The position numbers were made by a program, and so were the translations under genes. Below the pieces are notes generated by a model, which saw nothing but the letters and a program-made list of their open reading frames with translations, was not told the DNA's origin and did not search any database. A stretch of 64,000 nucleotides of DNA from Gammaproteobacteria bacterium (GTDB lineage: Bacteria; Pseudomonadota; Gammaproteobacteria; Steroidobacterales; GCA-2729495), in the NCBI GenBank assembly GCA_028285245.1, contig JANQPY010000054.1:1-64000 (forward strand), written 5' to 3'. Of this stretch, positions 42,349 to 51,160 are shown in pieces (positions within the stretch are counted from its first letter, which is position 1; the number at the start of each line of letters is the position of its first letter).

Positions 42349-43980
42349 TTACTGAGCCAGCAGGCCGCTCATGTTGGCCTGCACGTTCACATTCTGATTG
42401 ACTGACGATGAGTTTCCGACGTTCTGCGCCGAGACACTCACGCCACCGCTGTTGCTGAACGAGCCAGCAATATCGTTGCCACCAGTGTGCTCGGCGCCAT
42501 GCCCGGACACCTCGGTGTCAACACTGCTCACGGTGGTACCCAGGTCACTCACGTTCACGACCACTTTGCCCAGGCTGATGCTGGCATCCACCGAGGCCTC
42601 CCCGCCGTTGTTAGCGGCGGCGCCTTTGCTGCTGGCATCTGCACTGCTGTTATTCGTGGCTTTGGTGTGCACGGAGTTATCGCTGTTGTCCACATCGACG
42701 TGGCTGTCGTTATTGGCAGCAATCCCGCCGTTGTCGCCCTCGGCGTAGCTGTCGTCAGAGCTATCGCTGTTATCGACAATCGCGGTGCTGCCGTCGTTGG
42801 CTGCTGCGGCGCCGTCTGAGCCGTAGACCGAGTCGTTATCAGAATCGATACGGTTCACGGAGTTGTCGTTCAGGTTGCCATTGCCGGAGCCGTTGACCAC
42901 CACCGCAGTACTATCGTCAGAGGCAGCAACCGCGTTGTTGTCAGCGGTCGCGACCTCAGTATCCGTATAGGTCGAGTTATCGCTGTTGTCGACTTCTGCG
43001 CTGCTGTTCTCATTTGCGGAGGCCGACTGATAGTCCGCGTCGGCATAGCTCTCGGTGTCAACCTTGTTGTACTGAGAGTTGTCATTCAAGTTGCCGTTGC
43101 CGGAATCGTTGGCAACGACGCCAAGGCTGCCCTCGGATGCCGCGACACCCTTGTTATCAGCCGTCGCATTCTCGGTATCCATGTTGCCCGAGCCCTGGTT
43201 CACTTCAGCGTTGTTGTTCAGGTTGTTGTTGCCTGAGTCGTTCGTCGCGATGGCTGTGCTGCCTTCGGAAGCAGCGGCGCCACCGTCGTCGGCAGTCGCC
43301 ATCTCATTGTCTGTGTTGCCCGAACCTATGTTCGTCTCGGTGGTTGAGCTGTTGTTCAGATTGTCGTTGCCTGAACCGTTAGACACCACCGCAAGGCTGT
43401 CGTCCGATGAGGACGCGGCGTTGTTGTCAGCCGTGGAGCTGGCCGTATCGGAGTTGCCAGACCCGTAGTTTGACTCGGTGTTGGAGTTATCGTTCAGGTT
43501 GTCGTTGCCGGAGCTGTTGGAAACCACAGCCAGGCTATTTTCGGAGGCAGCCGCCGCGTTGTTGTCCGCATCCGCCGTTTCGACATCAGTATTGCCCGAG
43601 CTGCTGTTGTCCACCGAGCTGTCGTTCAAGTTATTGTTGCCGGAGCTGTTACCCACAACTGCAGTGCTGTTTTCCGAAGAAGCCGCACCGCCGTTATTGG
43701 CCGTGGCGGACTCGTCGTCAGTTGTGACGCTGTTGTCGCTCTCATTCACGGCGTAGTTTTCGTCATAGCTATAGCTGCTATCACTGGTTGCTGACGCCTG
43801 CGAGTTTTCATTCGCCATGCTGGACCCTGCGCGGGTCTCGTTGCCATCGTTATTGGTCGTCGCCGTTTGGGAGTCCACATGATCGCCCGCCGTGTTAGCC
43901 GGGTTTGCCAGCGCGGCCGGTGCCGCCATGCTGACCATGGACAGGGCTATCAACAGCCCTTTAAGTTGGTGGAAATTCAT
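42349..43980 (-). CDS. Asn/Asp/Ser-rich repeat protein, putative fibre subunit 1 (FapB/FapC-like position)
   Basis: 543 residues from the ATG at 43980, where the signal peptide MNFHQLKGLLIALSMV... starts (cleavage after ALA at 25); the open frame upstream is not supported. The mature start NPANTAGDHVDSQTATTNN mirrors that of the neighbour. Six repeats follow, with core ATADNNAAAASENS and SGNDNLNDNS; the NLN Leu lies at 118, 162, 208, 254, 298 and 370, exactly the spacing of the other protein. The C-terminal domain ends in VNQNVNVQAN. First gene of the Fap-like cluster, divergent from the LuxR-type regulator. Confidence 0.75.
   Translation of the reverse strand: MNFHQLKGLLIALSMVSMAAPAALANPANTAGDHVDSQTATTNNDGNETRAGSSMANENSQASATSDSSYSYDENYAVNESDNSVTTDDESATANNGGAASSENSTAVVGNSSGNNNLNDSSVDNSSSGNTDVETADADNNAAAASENSLAVVSNSSGNDNLNDNSNTESNYGSGNSDTASSTADNNAASSSDDSLAVVSNGSGNDNLNNSSTTETNIGSGNTDNEMATADDGGAAASEGSTAIATNDSGNNNLNNNAEVNQGSGNMDTENATADNKGVAASEGSLGVVANDSGNGNLNDNSQYNKVDTESYADADYQSASANENSSAEVDNSDNSTYTDTEVATADNNAVAASDDSTAVVVNGSGNGNLNDNSVNRIDSDNDSVYGSDGAAAANDGSTAIVDNSDSSDDSYAEGDNGGIAANNDSHVDVDNSDNSVHTKATNNSSADASSKGAAANNGGEASVDASISLGKVVVNVSDLGTTVSSVDTEVSGHGAEHTGGNDIAGSFSNSGGVSVSAQNVGNSSSVNQNVNVQANMSGLLAQ
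42841..43707 (-). repeat. Six coding repeats of about 132-138 bp in fibre-like gene 1
   Basis: Segments encoding SGN-NLND recur at 44, 46, 46, 44 and 72 codons. This is the same register as in gene 2, offset by a constant five residues, so the two arrays descend from one duplicated gene. Confidence 0.8.
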
Positions 43981-44224
43981 GGCCTGAGTCCCTCGTTGAA
44001 TACTGTGGTGCTTATCCTTACTTCCCCATGCGTAGCCGGACGCCTGAACCGCAGATGCGGTAGTCGGCACTCGACCGCTACTGACGTAAAGCTATAGAAA
44101 ATGCTGCGTTAAACAATTCCCGCTTTGGGACCACCCAACTGTGTTACCTAATCTGGATACCCCAATTTTGGTTAGCGCAAAGGGGCGGCTTCTCTGCGTG
44201 TTCATCTAGGGCGCGTAACCCCAT

Positions 44225-44244
44225 ACTGTGAACTGGGTCACAGT
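44225..44244. promoter_or_regulatory. Candidate operator: 7-bp inverted repeat in the divergent fibre/LuxR gap
   Basis: ACTGTGA (44225-44231) and TCACAGT (44238-44244) are exact reverse complements with a 6-bp spacer. A 10-bp palindrome GTGGCGCCAC (44265-44274) follows. Both lie in the 464-bp non-coding stretch 43981-44444, upstream of both transcription units. The first is a suitable shape for a dimeric helix-turn-helix regulator. Confidence 0.4.
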
Positions 44245-44444
44245 TATCTGGGCACGCCCGTGAGGTGGCGCCACAGGGGCTCTACAATTGCAGGAGGTCA
44301 CTCCAGCGAGTCATCCTGAGACAGACCATTGGCTCGGCCCGGCCGACCAAGAAAATCAAAGAGGCGCGCATCTTCGCCAGCCCGGGTGCAGCGCGACTTG
44401 ACCCAGAACGAACCAACAACGCAAGGGGCTGCAGGGGAGGAGGC

Positions 44445-45128
44445 ATGGCCGCAGGGGATGCCAGCAAAGTCGAACTCACGTCCGTGGATCTACACGAAGC
44501 GGATGAACGCTATCACTTCAAGCTCAGCGAGATCTTAAGAAAACGTCATCTCCCGCTGATGCTCGTGATAAATCACGAGGGCGAGCTACAGTACTCCTCC
44601 GTACCTGACAGCGCCCAGGCGCACGAACATCGCCTGCTGGGCCAGGCCCTCGCAGAAGCCAGGAATCTGTTCAACAGCGAGTTTCAGACCAACGGCAAGA
44701 ATGGCCGTCACGCCGGCGAAGTGGTGGTTGAGAAACCGGGGGAACGGTGCGCGCTCGTCATGCTGGACAACGAGTTTCACAGCCTGAAACTGTTTCCTTT
44801 ACATGGCCCGGTAGATGATCTGAGCGAAGAAAAATACGCCGCATTGGTCGAGCCAATCGTCAAGCCCCTTTCAGAGGGTATCGATTACAAACACGTCAAG
44901 GCACGCTGGCGCCTGTCAAACCGGGAAGTGGATGTACTCAAGGCGCTGATGTCGGGTGACACCGATAAGACCATTGCCAAGCTACTCGAAGTGAGCGTAG
45001 AGACCGTTCGCGCGTATCAGAAGTCGATTCGCGCCAAGCTAGGCGTCGGCACCCGCACGGCTATCGTACACGTGGTGCATGAGATGAACAGTCAGCTGCA
45101 CCGGGAGGACGTGTCGCCGAGAATCTGA
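44445..45128 (+). CDS. LuxR-type transcriptional regulator divergent from the Fap-like genes
   Basis: 227 residues from the ATG with GGGGAGG just upstream; the open frame extends 60 codons further but in non-coding-like sequence. An N-terminal sensor-like domain (about 20-130, LMLVINHEGELQYSS, PAS-like in look) is followed by a LuxR helix-turn-helix (about 160-220: LSNREVDVLKALMSGDTDKTIAKLLEVSVETVRAYQKSIRAKLGV, written in part). There is no phospho-receiver. By position it is the obvious regulator of the fibre cluster, as CsgD is for curli, and may control the two downstream genes too. Confidence 0.8.
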   Translation: MAAGDASKVELTSVDLHEADERYHFKLSEILRKRHLPLMLVINHEGELQYSSVPDSAQAHEHRLLGQALAEARNLFNSEFQTNGKNGRHAGEVVVEKPGERCALVMLDNEFHSLKLFPLHGPVDDLSEEKYAALVEPIVKPLSEGIDYKHVKARWRLSNREVDVLKALMSGDTDKTIAKLLEVSVETVRAYQKSIRAKLGVGTRTAIVHVVHEMNSQLHREDVSPRI

Positions 45129-45228
45129 ACGGGCCGCCAGACGAGAGGCCATGGCCGGCCGCCGCCTGCGAGCCGGATTGCAGAGATAGTTACCGAATTA
45201 GTGCCAAAAAAATAAGAAGAAGGCCGCC

Positions 45229-47088
45229 ATGAACGACAAAGACACACAGATCGAAGAGCACAGTAAACGCGAAGAAGTGGTGGTCGATGACCCAACCACC
45301 GACCTGCCGAAGCTGGATGAGGCACAAATTGCGGCGATGGCGGCCAGCGACAATGGCGCGCCCGAGGCAGGTGACGACGACCCGGAGGGCGAAGCCGTTG
45401 CATCGCTGCAGCGATTGGAGGTGGATATACGCCAGCTCCATGACCGCTGGGCCACCATAGAGGAAGAGCTGCGAGACCGTGATGTAGAAATTGAGCAGCT
45501 TCAGTCCGACCGCGAGGTACACATGGCGGCTTTCCGGGCCCTGCAGGCCGAGCTGGAAGACGCGACTACCGAACAGGCGGCCACGGCAGAACAACACGCC
45601 GCCACCCTGGCTGAGCTGGAATCCGCACAACAGGAAATCGCCCAGCGCGACGCTTCGTTGCAAGAGGCCGACAACCAGCAGGCTGGCCTTCGCGAGGAGA
45701 TCGCCGAGTTGCAGGCGCAAACCGCACTGGCGGCAACCCGCCATGAGGATCTGCAGGCCGAGCTAGAGGAGCGGCAGCGCAAAGTGGTTGCGGCAGACGA
45801 AGAGACATCCGGGCTGCGCAGCAAGATTGCCGAGCTGAGGACGGAACTCCAGGAGCTGGAGTCATATATCGACCGCCGCAAGCAGGAGTGGGGCCGACTC
45901 AACCTGGAGCTCGAACAGCGGCAGGATGCTCTGTTGGGCATGGAGTCTGCGCTTAATCAGAAAGAGCAGGAGTTAGCGGCGTTCGAAGCCGACAAGGCCA
46001 ACCTGAACGCCACGATCACGGATCTACAGCAGCGCTGCGCCGAGCTTGACGGCCGGCGTGCCGAACGCGAGCTCGCCAACAAGGAGCTACAGGAGTTGGT
46101 GGCAGAACGCGGCCAGCAAATTGAATCTCTCAAGGCCGATCTCAGCAAAGCCGAGGCTGCCAGCGAACCCGTCTTCGCGCGCGTTCGCGACCAGGAGTCG
46201 CAGATATCGCAGCTTCAGGAAGAAACCCGGCAACTCAAGGACTCAATGGCGCACGCGGAACGCCTGGCGAGCGAGAAGCTCGAAGAGTTGCGAGACCGCA
46301 AGGCCACGATGGCCGAAGAGCTCAACGCGACCGCGGAACGGGCGCGCGAAGAAGCAAGGGAGTTGAGGGATGCAGCAAACGCTGACGCCGAACGCATCGG
46401 CCGCCTTGAAGGCCAGCTTAAGGAAAGTCAGGAGCATTTCGATACGCTGCAAGACTTCGCAGCAGAGACACAGGAGAAGCTGAGTGCCGCTGAGGCCCTG
46501 GCCGAATCATTGCAGCAGGAACTGGAGGCGAAAGTCGCCGATTTCGAACAACTGCAGAGCGAGTTCGCAAGTCATCGCGATATTGCTGAGATTGACCTTG
46601 AAGCCTCGGCTGCGACTATCGCTGCTCTGGAACAGGAGCTGGCCGAAAAGAACGCGACCATTGCGCTGCTTAACAAGAATGCCACCATGCTCCGCAGCCT
46701 TAACGATAGCGTGCAGGAACTGGATGACAGGCTTGCCTCAGGGGCCGGCCGGACCTCGCCAAGCTCCAATACCAACCGCGTAAAACGGCTAATGGTCGCT
46801 ATTAACACCGACCCATGCATTCGATATCCGCTGTACAAAACCGCTATCTCCATCGGGCGCGCACCAGAGAACGACATTCAGTTGCGTCGTGATCACATCA
46901 GCCGTCAACACGCGCGCATCACCAGTGATGAAACCGGCGTCGTGATTGAGGATCTGGGCAGCAAGAACGGGTTACTGGTGAACGCGTCGAGGATCGAGGC
47001 ACGGCAAGAACTACACAACGGCGATCTGGTTGATATTGGGGAGCTGAAATTCCGCTATATCGACCTGGCCGAGGAGACCACGGCCTGA
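45229..47088 (+). CDS. Long coiled-coil protein with C-terminal FHA domain
   Basis: 619 residues. An acidic N-terminus, then a coiled coil over about 60-500 (repeated ELE/QLQ/LAE heptads), then a Ser/Thr/Pro linker and an FHA domain (about 525-612). The FHA phosphothreonine-binding residues are present: SIGRAPENDIQL, SRQHARI, DLGSKNGLLVN. There is no signal or membrane segment, so it is cytoplasmic and should bind a Thr-phosphorylated partner. AAGAAGG precedes the ATG. It lies 100 bp after the LuxR-type gene; a Ser/Thr kinase is not seen in the window. Confidence 0.82.
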   Translation: MNDKDTQIEEHSKREEVVVDDPTTDLPKLDEAQIAAMAASDNGAPEAGDDDPEGEAVASLQRLEVDIRQLHDRWATIEEELRDRDVEIEQLQSDREVHMAAFRALQAELEDATTEQAATAEQHAATLAELESAQQEIAQRDASLQEADNQQAGLREEIAELQAQTALAATRHEDLQAELEERQRKVVAADEETSGLRSKIAELRTELQELESYIDRRKQEWGRLNLELEQRQDALLGMESALNQKEQELAAFEADKANLNATITDLQQRCAELDGRRAERELANKELQELVAERGQQIESLKADLSKAEAASEPVFARVRDQESQISQLQEETRQLKDSMAHAERLASEKLEELRDRKATMAEELNATAERAREEARELRDAANADAERIGRLEGQLKESQEHFDTLQDFAAETQEKLSAAEALAESLQQELEAKVADFEQLQSEFASHRDIAEIDLEASAATIAALEQELAEKNATIALLNKNATMLRSLNDSVQELDDRLASGAGRTSPSSNTNRVKRLMVAINTDPCIRYPLYKTAISIGRAPENDIQLRRDHISRQHARITSDETGVVIEDLGSKNGLLVNASRIEARQELHNGDLVDIGELKFRYIDLAEETTA

Positions 47089-47211
47089 AACGCATTCCCG
47101 GCTAAAACGGGGCAAACACGGAGTCACGGATAGCCCGGAAAAGCGTGAACAGGGGCCGGGCGAACCAGAGCCTGTGTCCCTACACTAGCGGCAGCTGCCC
47201 CGTGACCTGCC

Positions 47212-48468
47212 GTGAACACATCCACATCGCCAAGATCCGCAGCCGGCCCTGCCGATGCCGCCCGGCAGTCGGTCCATAACCTGCCGGGCACCCGCGAACG
47301 GCTGGCAATCCCCTGCCAGAAGCCAACCAATCCGGCATTTGCACTCGCACTGATCAGCCTGCTGCTCGCCGGCTGCGCAAACCAACCAGGCCCCGACACG
47401 ACATCAGGCGTCGATACAGCGATCCCGGGCGAGGCGGCCCAAGAGCTTCAGGAGACAGTGGAGCGAACCTTTGACCTCCCGCCGGGCTCGCTCGAGCAGC
47501 CGCTGCCTGAAGAAACCTCGGCACGCGCAAACCAGCCGGACCCCTGCCTCGCCGGCAGCGAACCCAGCGGGCACTGGCTGGATCGCGCACAGCGCGGCCT
47601 GTCCTGGTCTGTGTGTGGCACGGCGCGATGGTTTGACGGCTTCTTCGGCGACCGCAACCGCTACGAACCGGGCGTCGCTGGCAGCTACGGCCGCGTAAAC
47701 GCCTTTACGCTCTACGATGAACGCACTGGCATCGATCAAGACTTCAATTTTCGCAGCCGGTTTGCCCTGCCGACACTCGAGCAGCGTGCACGGCTGATCG
47801 TCGGCCGCGGCGAGGAACGGGAGCTGATCGAAGAGCGCGGTACTGACGATACGCCCACCCTGCCCGAGCGCTTTGACGAAGTTGAAGATGCGTCGTGGCT
47901 ACTTGGGCTTGGCCTGCAAAAAGGTGAGGGCCTGAAGAGAGGGTTCGATACGAGTTTCGGCATACGGCTGCGTAACCCGCCTGATCCCTACAGCAAACTT
48001 CGGTACTTCCACAACTGGGGACTGAGTGACGAAGCGTTGTTTCGCTGGCGCCAGACCGGTTTTTGGACAGAGCGCCGCGGGTTTGGCACCACCACGGACC
48101 TCGATCTGGATTTACTGCTCAGTGACGTGCTGCTGCTGCGCTGGTCGAATGCCGGCACGCTTGCTGAGGATCGGGACGGGCTCGACTGGAGCTCATCCCT
48201 CAATCTCTTTCAGAGCCTGTCTAACCGCCGCGCGCTCACCTACCGAACGTTCATCTACGGGGAAACGGGTGCGCCGGAGTCACTGACCAGCTACGGCATC
48301 GAACTCCGCTACCGGCAGCGCATTCTGCGCAAGTGGCTCTTCCTTGATCTCGCAACGGGCGCACGCTGGCCCAAGTTCTCGATCGATGACCTGCGGGAGT
48401 CTTCATTGAGCGTGGGCATTGGACTGGAGATGTACTTCGGGCCGGTGCCGGAAAGAGAGCTCTACTAG
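47212..48468 (+). CDS. Outer-membrane beta-barrel with lipoprotein-like leader
   Basis: 418 residues from a GTG start without a strong ribosome-binding site. A long N-terminal stretch precedes a hydrophobic segment and lipobox LLLAGC (Cys at about 54), so the real start may be later. The mature part is Pro-rich, then a domain with paired Cys (DPCLAGS, SWSVCGTA), then strands typical of a barrel (ELRYRQRILRKWLFLDLATGARWP), ending VGIGLEMYFGP. I recognise no family. It is downstream of the FHA protein and possibly part of the fibre locus. Confidence 0.65.
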   Translation: MNTSTSPRSAAGPADAARQSVHNLPGTRERLAIPCQKPTNPAFALALISLLLAGCANQPGPDTTSGVDTAIPGEAAQELQETVERTFDLPPGSLEQPLPEETSARANQPDPCLAGSEPSGHWLDRAQRGLSWSVCGTARWFDGFFGDRNRYEPGVAGSYGRVNAFTLYDERTGIDQDFNFRSRFALPTLEQRARLIVGRGEERELIEERGTDDTPTLPERFDEVEDASWLLGLGLQKGEGLKRGFDTSFGIRLRNPPDPYSKLRYFHNWGLSDEALFRWRQTGFWTERRGFGTTTDLDLDLLLSDVLLLRWSNAGTLAEDRDGLDWSSSLNLFQSLSNRRALTYRTFIYGETGAPESLTSYGIELRYRQRILRKWLFLDLATGARWPKFSIDDLRESSLSVGIGLEMYFGPVPERELY

Positions 48469-48478
48469 ATTGAGACGC

Positions 48479-49816
48479 TTAGCCGGCCGCCCCCATGAGC
48501 TCGCGTTCGTCAAGCCGGTATCGATAAATCACAATGAGACTGACCAGCATCAGCAGTGCGGGCAGCAACGCAACAACGACGTAAATACCTGTGACCGCGC
48601 TGGCGGGTTGCGCTTCAGCTGCTCGATCGAATCCCGTATAGCTCAGCACCAGACCCAGAATCTGTGCGCCCACGCCAGAAGTTATTTTTTCCACGAGGCT
48701 GTACACGCCGGCAAAGATCCCGTTCTTACGCTCTCCCGTTGCCCGGAAGTCATGATCCATGATGTCCTGCAACATTGCATTGCCCATCAGCAGCATGCCG
48801 CCGGACGCTAGACCAAAACCGACGCCACGCAGAACGATCGCCCAAAGCGGTTCACTGGATCCGCCAAAAAGCCAGGACAGGGTCAGAAGTGCATAGGCAG
48901 ACGTGGCCACGAAGTATCCCACGCGCTTGCCGTAAGCACGTGCCAGCCTGGTCCAAAACGGCATCGACACCACCCAGCAAGCGATGCTCACCGCGCCAAA
49001 CAAGCCCAGCACTCTCGCATCGTAGTCCAGAGCAAAACGGAAGTAGAACAGCAACGTGCCCTGGTAAAGCGCTAGGGCCAGCAGGTGCGTCACCTTGATC
49101 CACATCAGATTTCTGAAGTTCGCATCGCGTGCCACTACTGCCAGCTGCTCCGACAGCGGCGGCAATCGCGCTGGCAGCGCCGGTGCGGGCGCCTTTCCGG
49201 TTAGCCAAAAACAGCTCAGGAACGCGATGCCGACCACCACCGCCATTACGAGGCCGAGCGTGGCGTACGCATCCGCCCCGCTGCCCAGACTCCCTATCAG
49301 GAATGGCGCAACTGCAATGCCAAAGAACGTACCAGCGGCAATGAAAGCCGAGCGAAAAGCCACCATGCGAGTGCGCACGTTCACATTGGGCGTGAGCTCG
49401 GCCGGCATGGACAGGTACGGGACGTTAAACAGCGTGTAGCCCGAGGCATAGAGCAACAGCGCAACGAGTACATACGTGGTGGCATCACCCACCGGGACGC
49501 GAAACAGCATCACCAGCGCAAGTGGAGAAATTAGTGCGGCCAACATCAGATAGGGACGGCGTGGCCCCCAGCGCGTGCGCGTGCGGTCGCTGGCCCAGCC
49601 CATCGGTAAGTCCGTCAACACATCGTAGAGCTTCGCCACCAGCACGAGGGTCCCGGCCAGCGCCGGCTCCAGGCCGACTATCAGCGTCAGATAGGCAACT
49701 AGCAGCACATTGAGCGTGTTAAGAATGACAGCCAGGCCCAGTGACCCCAGGCCCCAGCCGACGACCACCTCGGCAGGCAATGCCGAATCGCGAACCGGCG
49801 CAGCGGGCTCAGACAC
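48479..49816 (-). CDS. MFS transporter of the GPH (sugar:cation symporter) family
   Basis: 445 residues with 12 predicted membrane helices. The family block KLYDVLTDLPMGWASDRTRTRWGPRRPYL near residues 60-90 (written in part) is the GPH/MFS_2 signature loop. Members import glycosides or similar solutes with Na+ or H+. The start is GTG. It is divergent from the methyltransferase gene with an 82-bp gap. The substrate cannot be told from sequence. Confidence 0.88.
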   Translation of the reverse strand: MSEPAAPVRDSALPAEVVVGWGLGSLGLAVILNTLNVLLVAYLTLIVGLEPALAGTLVLVAKLYDVLTDLPMGWASDRTRTRWGPRRPYLMLAALISPLALVMLFRVPVGDATTYVLVALLLYASGYTLFNVPYLSMPAELTPNVNVRTRMVAFRSAFIAAGTFFGIAVAPFLIGSLGSGADAYATLGLVMAVVVGIAFLSCFWLTGKAPAPALPARLPPLSEQLAVVARDANFRNLMWIKVTHLLALALYQGTLLFYFRFALDYDARVLGLFGAVSIACWVVSMPFWTRLARAYGKRVGYFVATSAYALLTLSWLFGGSSEPLWAIVLRGVGFGLASGGMLLMGNAMLQDIMDHDFRATGERKNGIFAGVYSLVEKITSGVGAQILGLVLSYTGFDRAAEAQPASAVTGIYVVVALLPALLMLVSLIVIYRYRLDERELMGAAG

Positions 49817-49898
49817 GAAATCGGCTATGCTTAGGCAGCGTCATGGTGTCGTTATAACAGAACCGCGACGCCACCACTCACCGCTCCAGCCACCGCCT

Positions 49899-51029
49899 AT
49901 GTCCCGCGCTACTCGACATCAGCTGCAGCCACAAACTGACCATGACGGCCTCAGCCGCCAGCTCGCCGTGCTCGCGTGCAAACAGGCGATCCGCGGCAGC
50001 CTTGAGCAGCAGCTTACCCGTGACTATGAGCAACGCGTCCGGCCAGCGCTGGCCAAAGAACCCGACTGCGCCGCTGACATGGAGCACGAGGTGCGTGCGC
50101 TCAACAGCTACAAGCTGTGGTCCTGCGCGAATCGCGCCAGCCAAAACCGTATGTGGCAGGTGCTGGCTGAACAGATCGATAACGACTACGACCGCATCAC
50201 GCAAGTTGCCGACGAGGTTTCAGCTAACGCGCCGGGCTCACTTGACCTTGATGAGACTCTGCAGGCGCCCGACTATCAATTTGCCGCCAACATTCATGGG
50301 CAGCCTGGCGGCTATATGCTGAACAGAGCCGAGCATGACCTTGCAGCGGGCATTCTTTATGAAGCGGGCGGCAATTTGTTTGCTCTGGGACAAGGGATCG
50401 GCAAAACAGACTCCAAGGCCCAACGCGTACTTCAGTACGTCGCCGAGCAGCACCCTGACCTGAAACCGCGCCGGATTCTGGATCTGGGCTGCTCAGCCGG
50501 CGGCCAGTCTACTGACTACCCAGCCGCTTTTCCGGACGCCGAGGTGCATGCCGTGGATCTGGCACCGGCGATGCTGCGCTTCGCCAGGGCTCGCGCTGCA
50601 GCCTTAGGCTCTCCGGTGCACTTTCGCCAGGCTGACGCGGCCTCCACAGGCTTTGACGCGGGCAGTTTTGATCTAATCGTGAGTCACAACCTGTTTCACG
50701 AGACTGCCGCTGAGCATATGCCGGCGATAATCCAGGAATGTCATCGGCTGCTCGCGCCCGGCGGCGTGTGCATCCATCAGGACGTGCCGATTCAGCTGGA
50801 CCGCCTGGAGCCCTTTGCACAGTTCATCTCCGCATGGCAGCACGACAACAACGACGAGGCGCACTGGCTGGATTTCGCCGCTGCGGATCTCCCCGCCATG
50901 CTCGTGGAAGCAGGATTTCCAGCGGACTCGGTTAGCAGCGATTACCTGCAGGCCGTTGATGGCCCAATTCCCTGGTACGTCGCGGTTGCGAGTAAGCCGG
51001 CTGACAAGGCCACATCGTCGGCACGCTAG
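49899..51029 (+). CDS. SAM-dependent methyltransferase with N-terminal helical domain
   Basis: 376 residues from the ATG at 49899; the open frame runs upstream over the divergent MFS gene and is not supported there. A helical N-terminal part (about 1-180) precedes a class I methyltransferase domain with motif I RILDLGCSAGGQS, motif II VHAVDLAPAML, and FDLIVSHNLFHE. The N-terminal domain is not one I recognise and may hold the substrate. No pathway is suggested by the neighbours. Confidence 0.8.
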   Translation: MSRATRHQLQPQTDHDGLSRQLAVLACKQAIRGSLEQQLTRDYEQRVRPALAKEPDCAADMEHEVRALNSYKLWSCANRASQNRMWQVLAEQIDNDYDRITQVADEVSANAPGSLDLDETLQAPDYQFAANIHGQPGGYMLNRAEHDLAAGILYEAGGNLFALGQGIGKTDSKAQRVLQYVAEQHPDLKPRRILDLGCSAGGQSTDYPAAFPDAEVHAVDLAPAMLRFARARAAALGSPVHFRQADAASTGFDAGSFDLIVSHNLFHETAAEHMPAIIQECHRLLAPGGVCIHQDVPIQLDRLEPFAQFISAWQHDNNDEAHWLDFAAADLPAMLVEAGFPADSVSSDYLQAVDGPIPWYVAVASKPADKATSSAR

Positions 51030-51160
51030 CTCTTACGCGAGAATGCGCCACGAGCTGGTGCGCTCCGCTAACGACGGCGCGCTTGTGCCAAGCTATCGTC
51101 GGATGGCTCACTACCTTCCGCTCTACGCTGACTCAGGCTTCGCCGGGCCGCACCTGAGCA

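Noticed and set aside
41180..43707. CRISPR-like periodic repeats
   Set aside because: The repeats are about 132-138 bp, coding and degenerate, with no short identical repeat/unique spacer pattern and no cas genes.
41538..43756. Several plus-strand ORFs rich in Ser, Leu and Val or Arg and Cys opposite the fibre-like genes
   Set aside because: They are shadows of the repetitive coding strand: low complexity, no ribosome-binding sites, no recognisable domain.
49710..49898. N-terminal extension of the methyltransferase over the MFS gene
   Set aside because: It is antisense to the transporter start region; the ATG at 49899 gives a normal protein.
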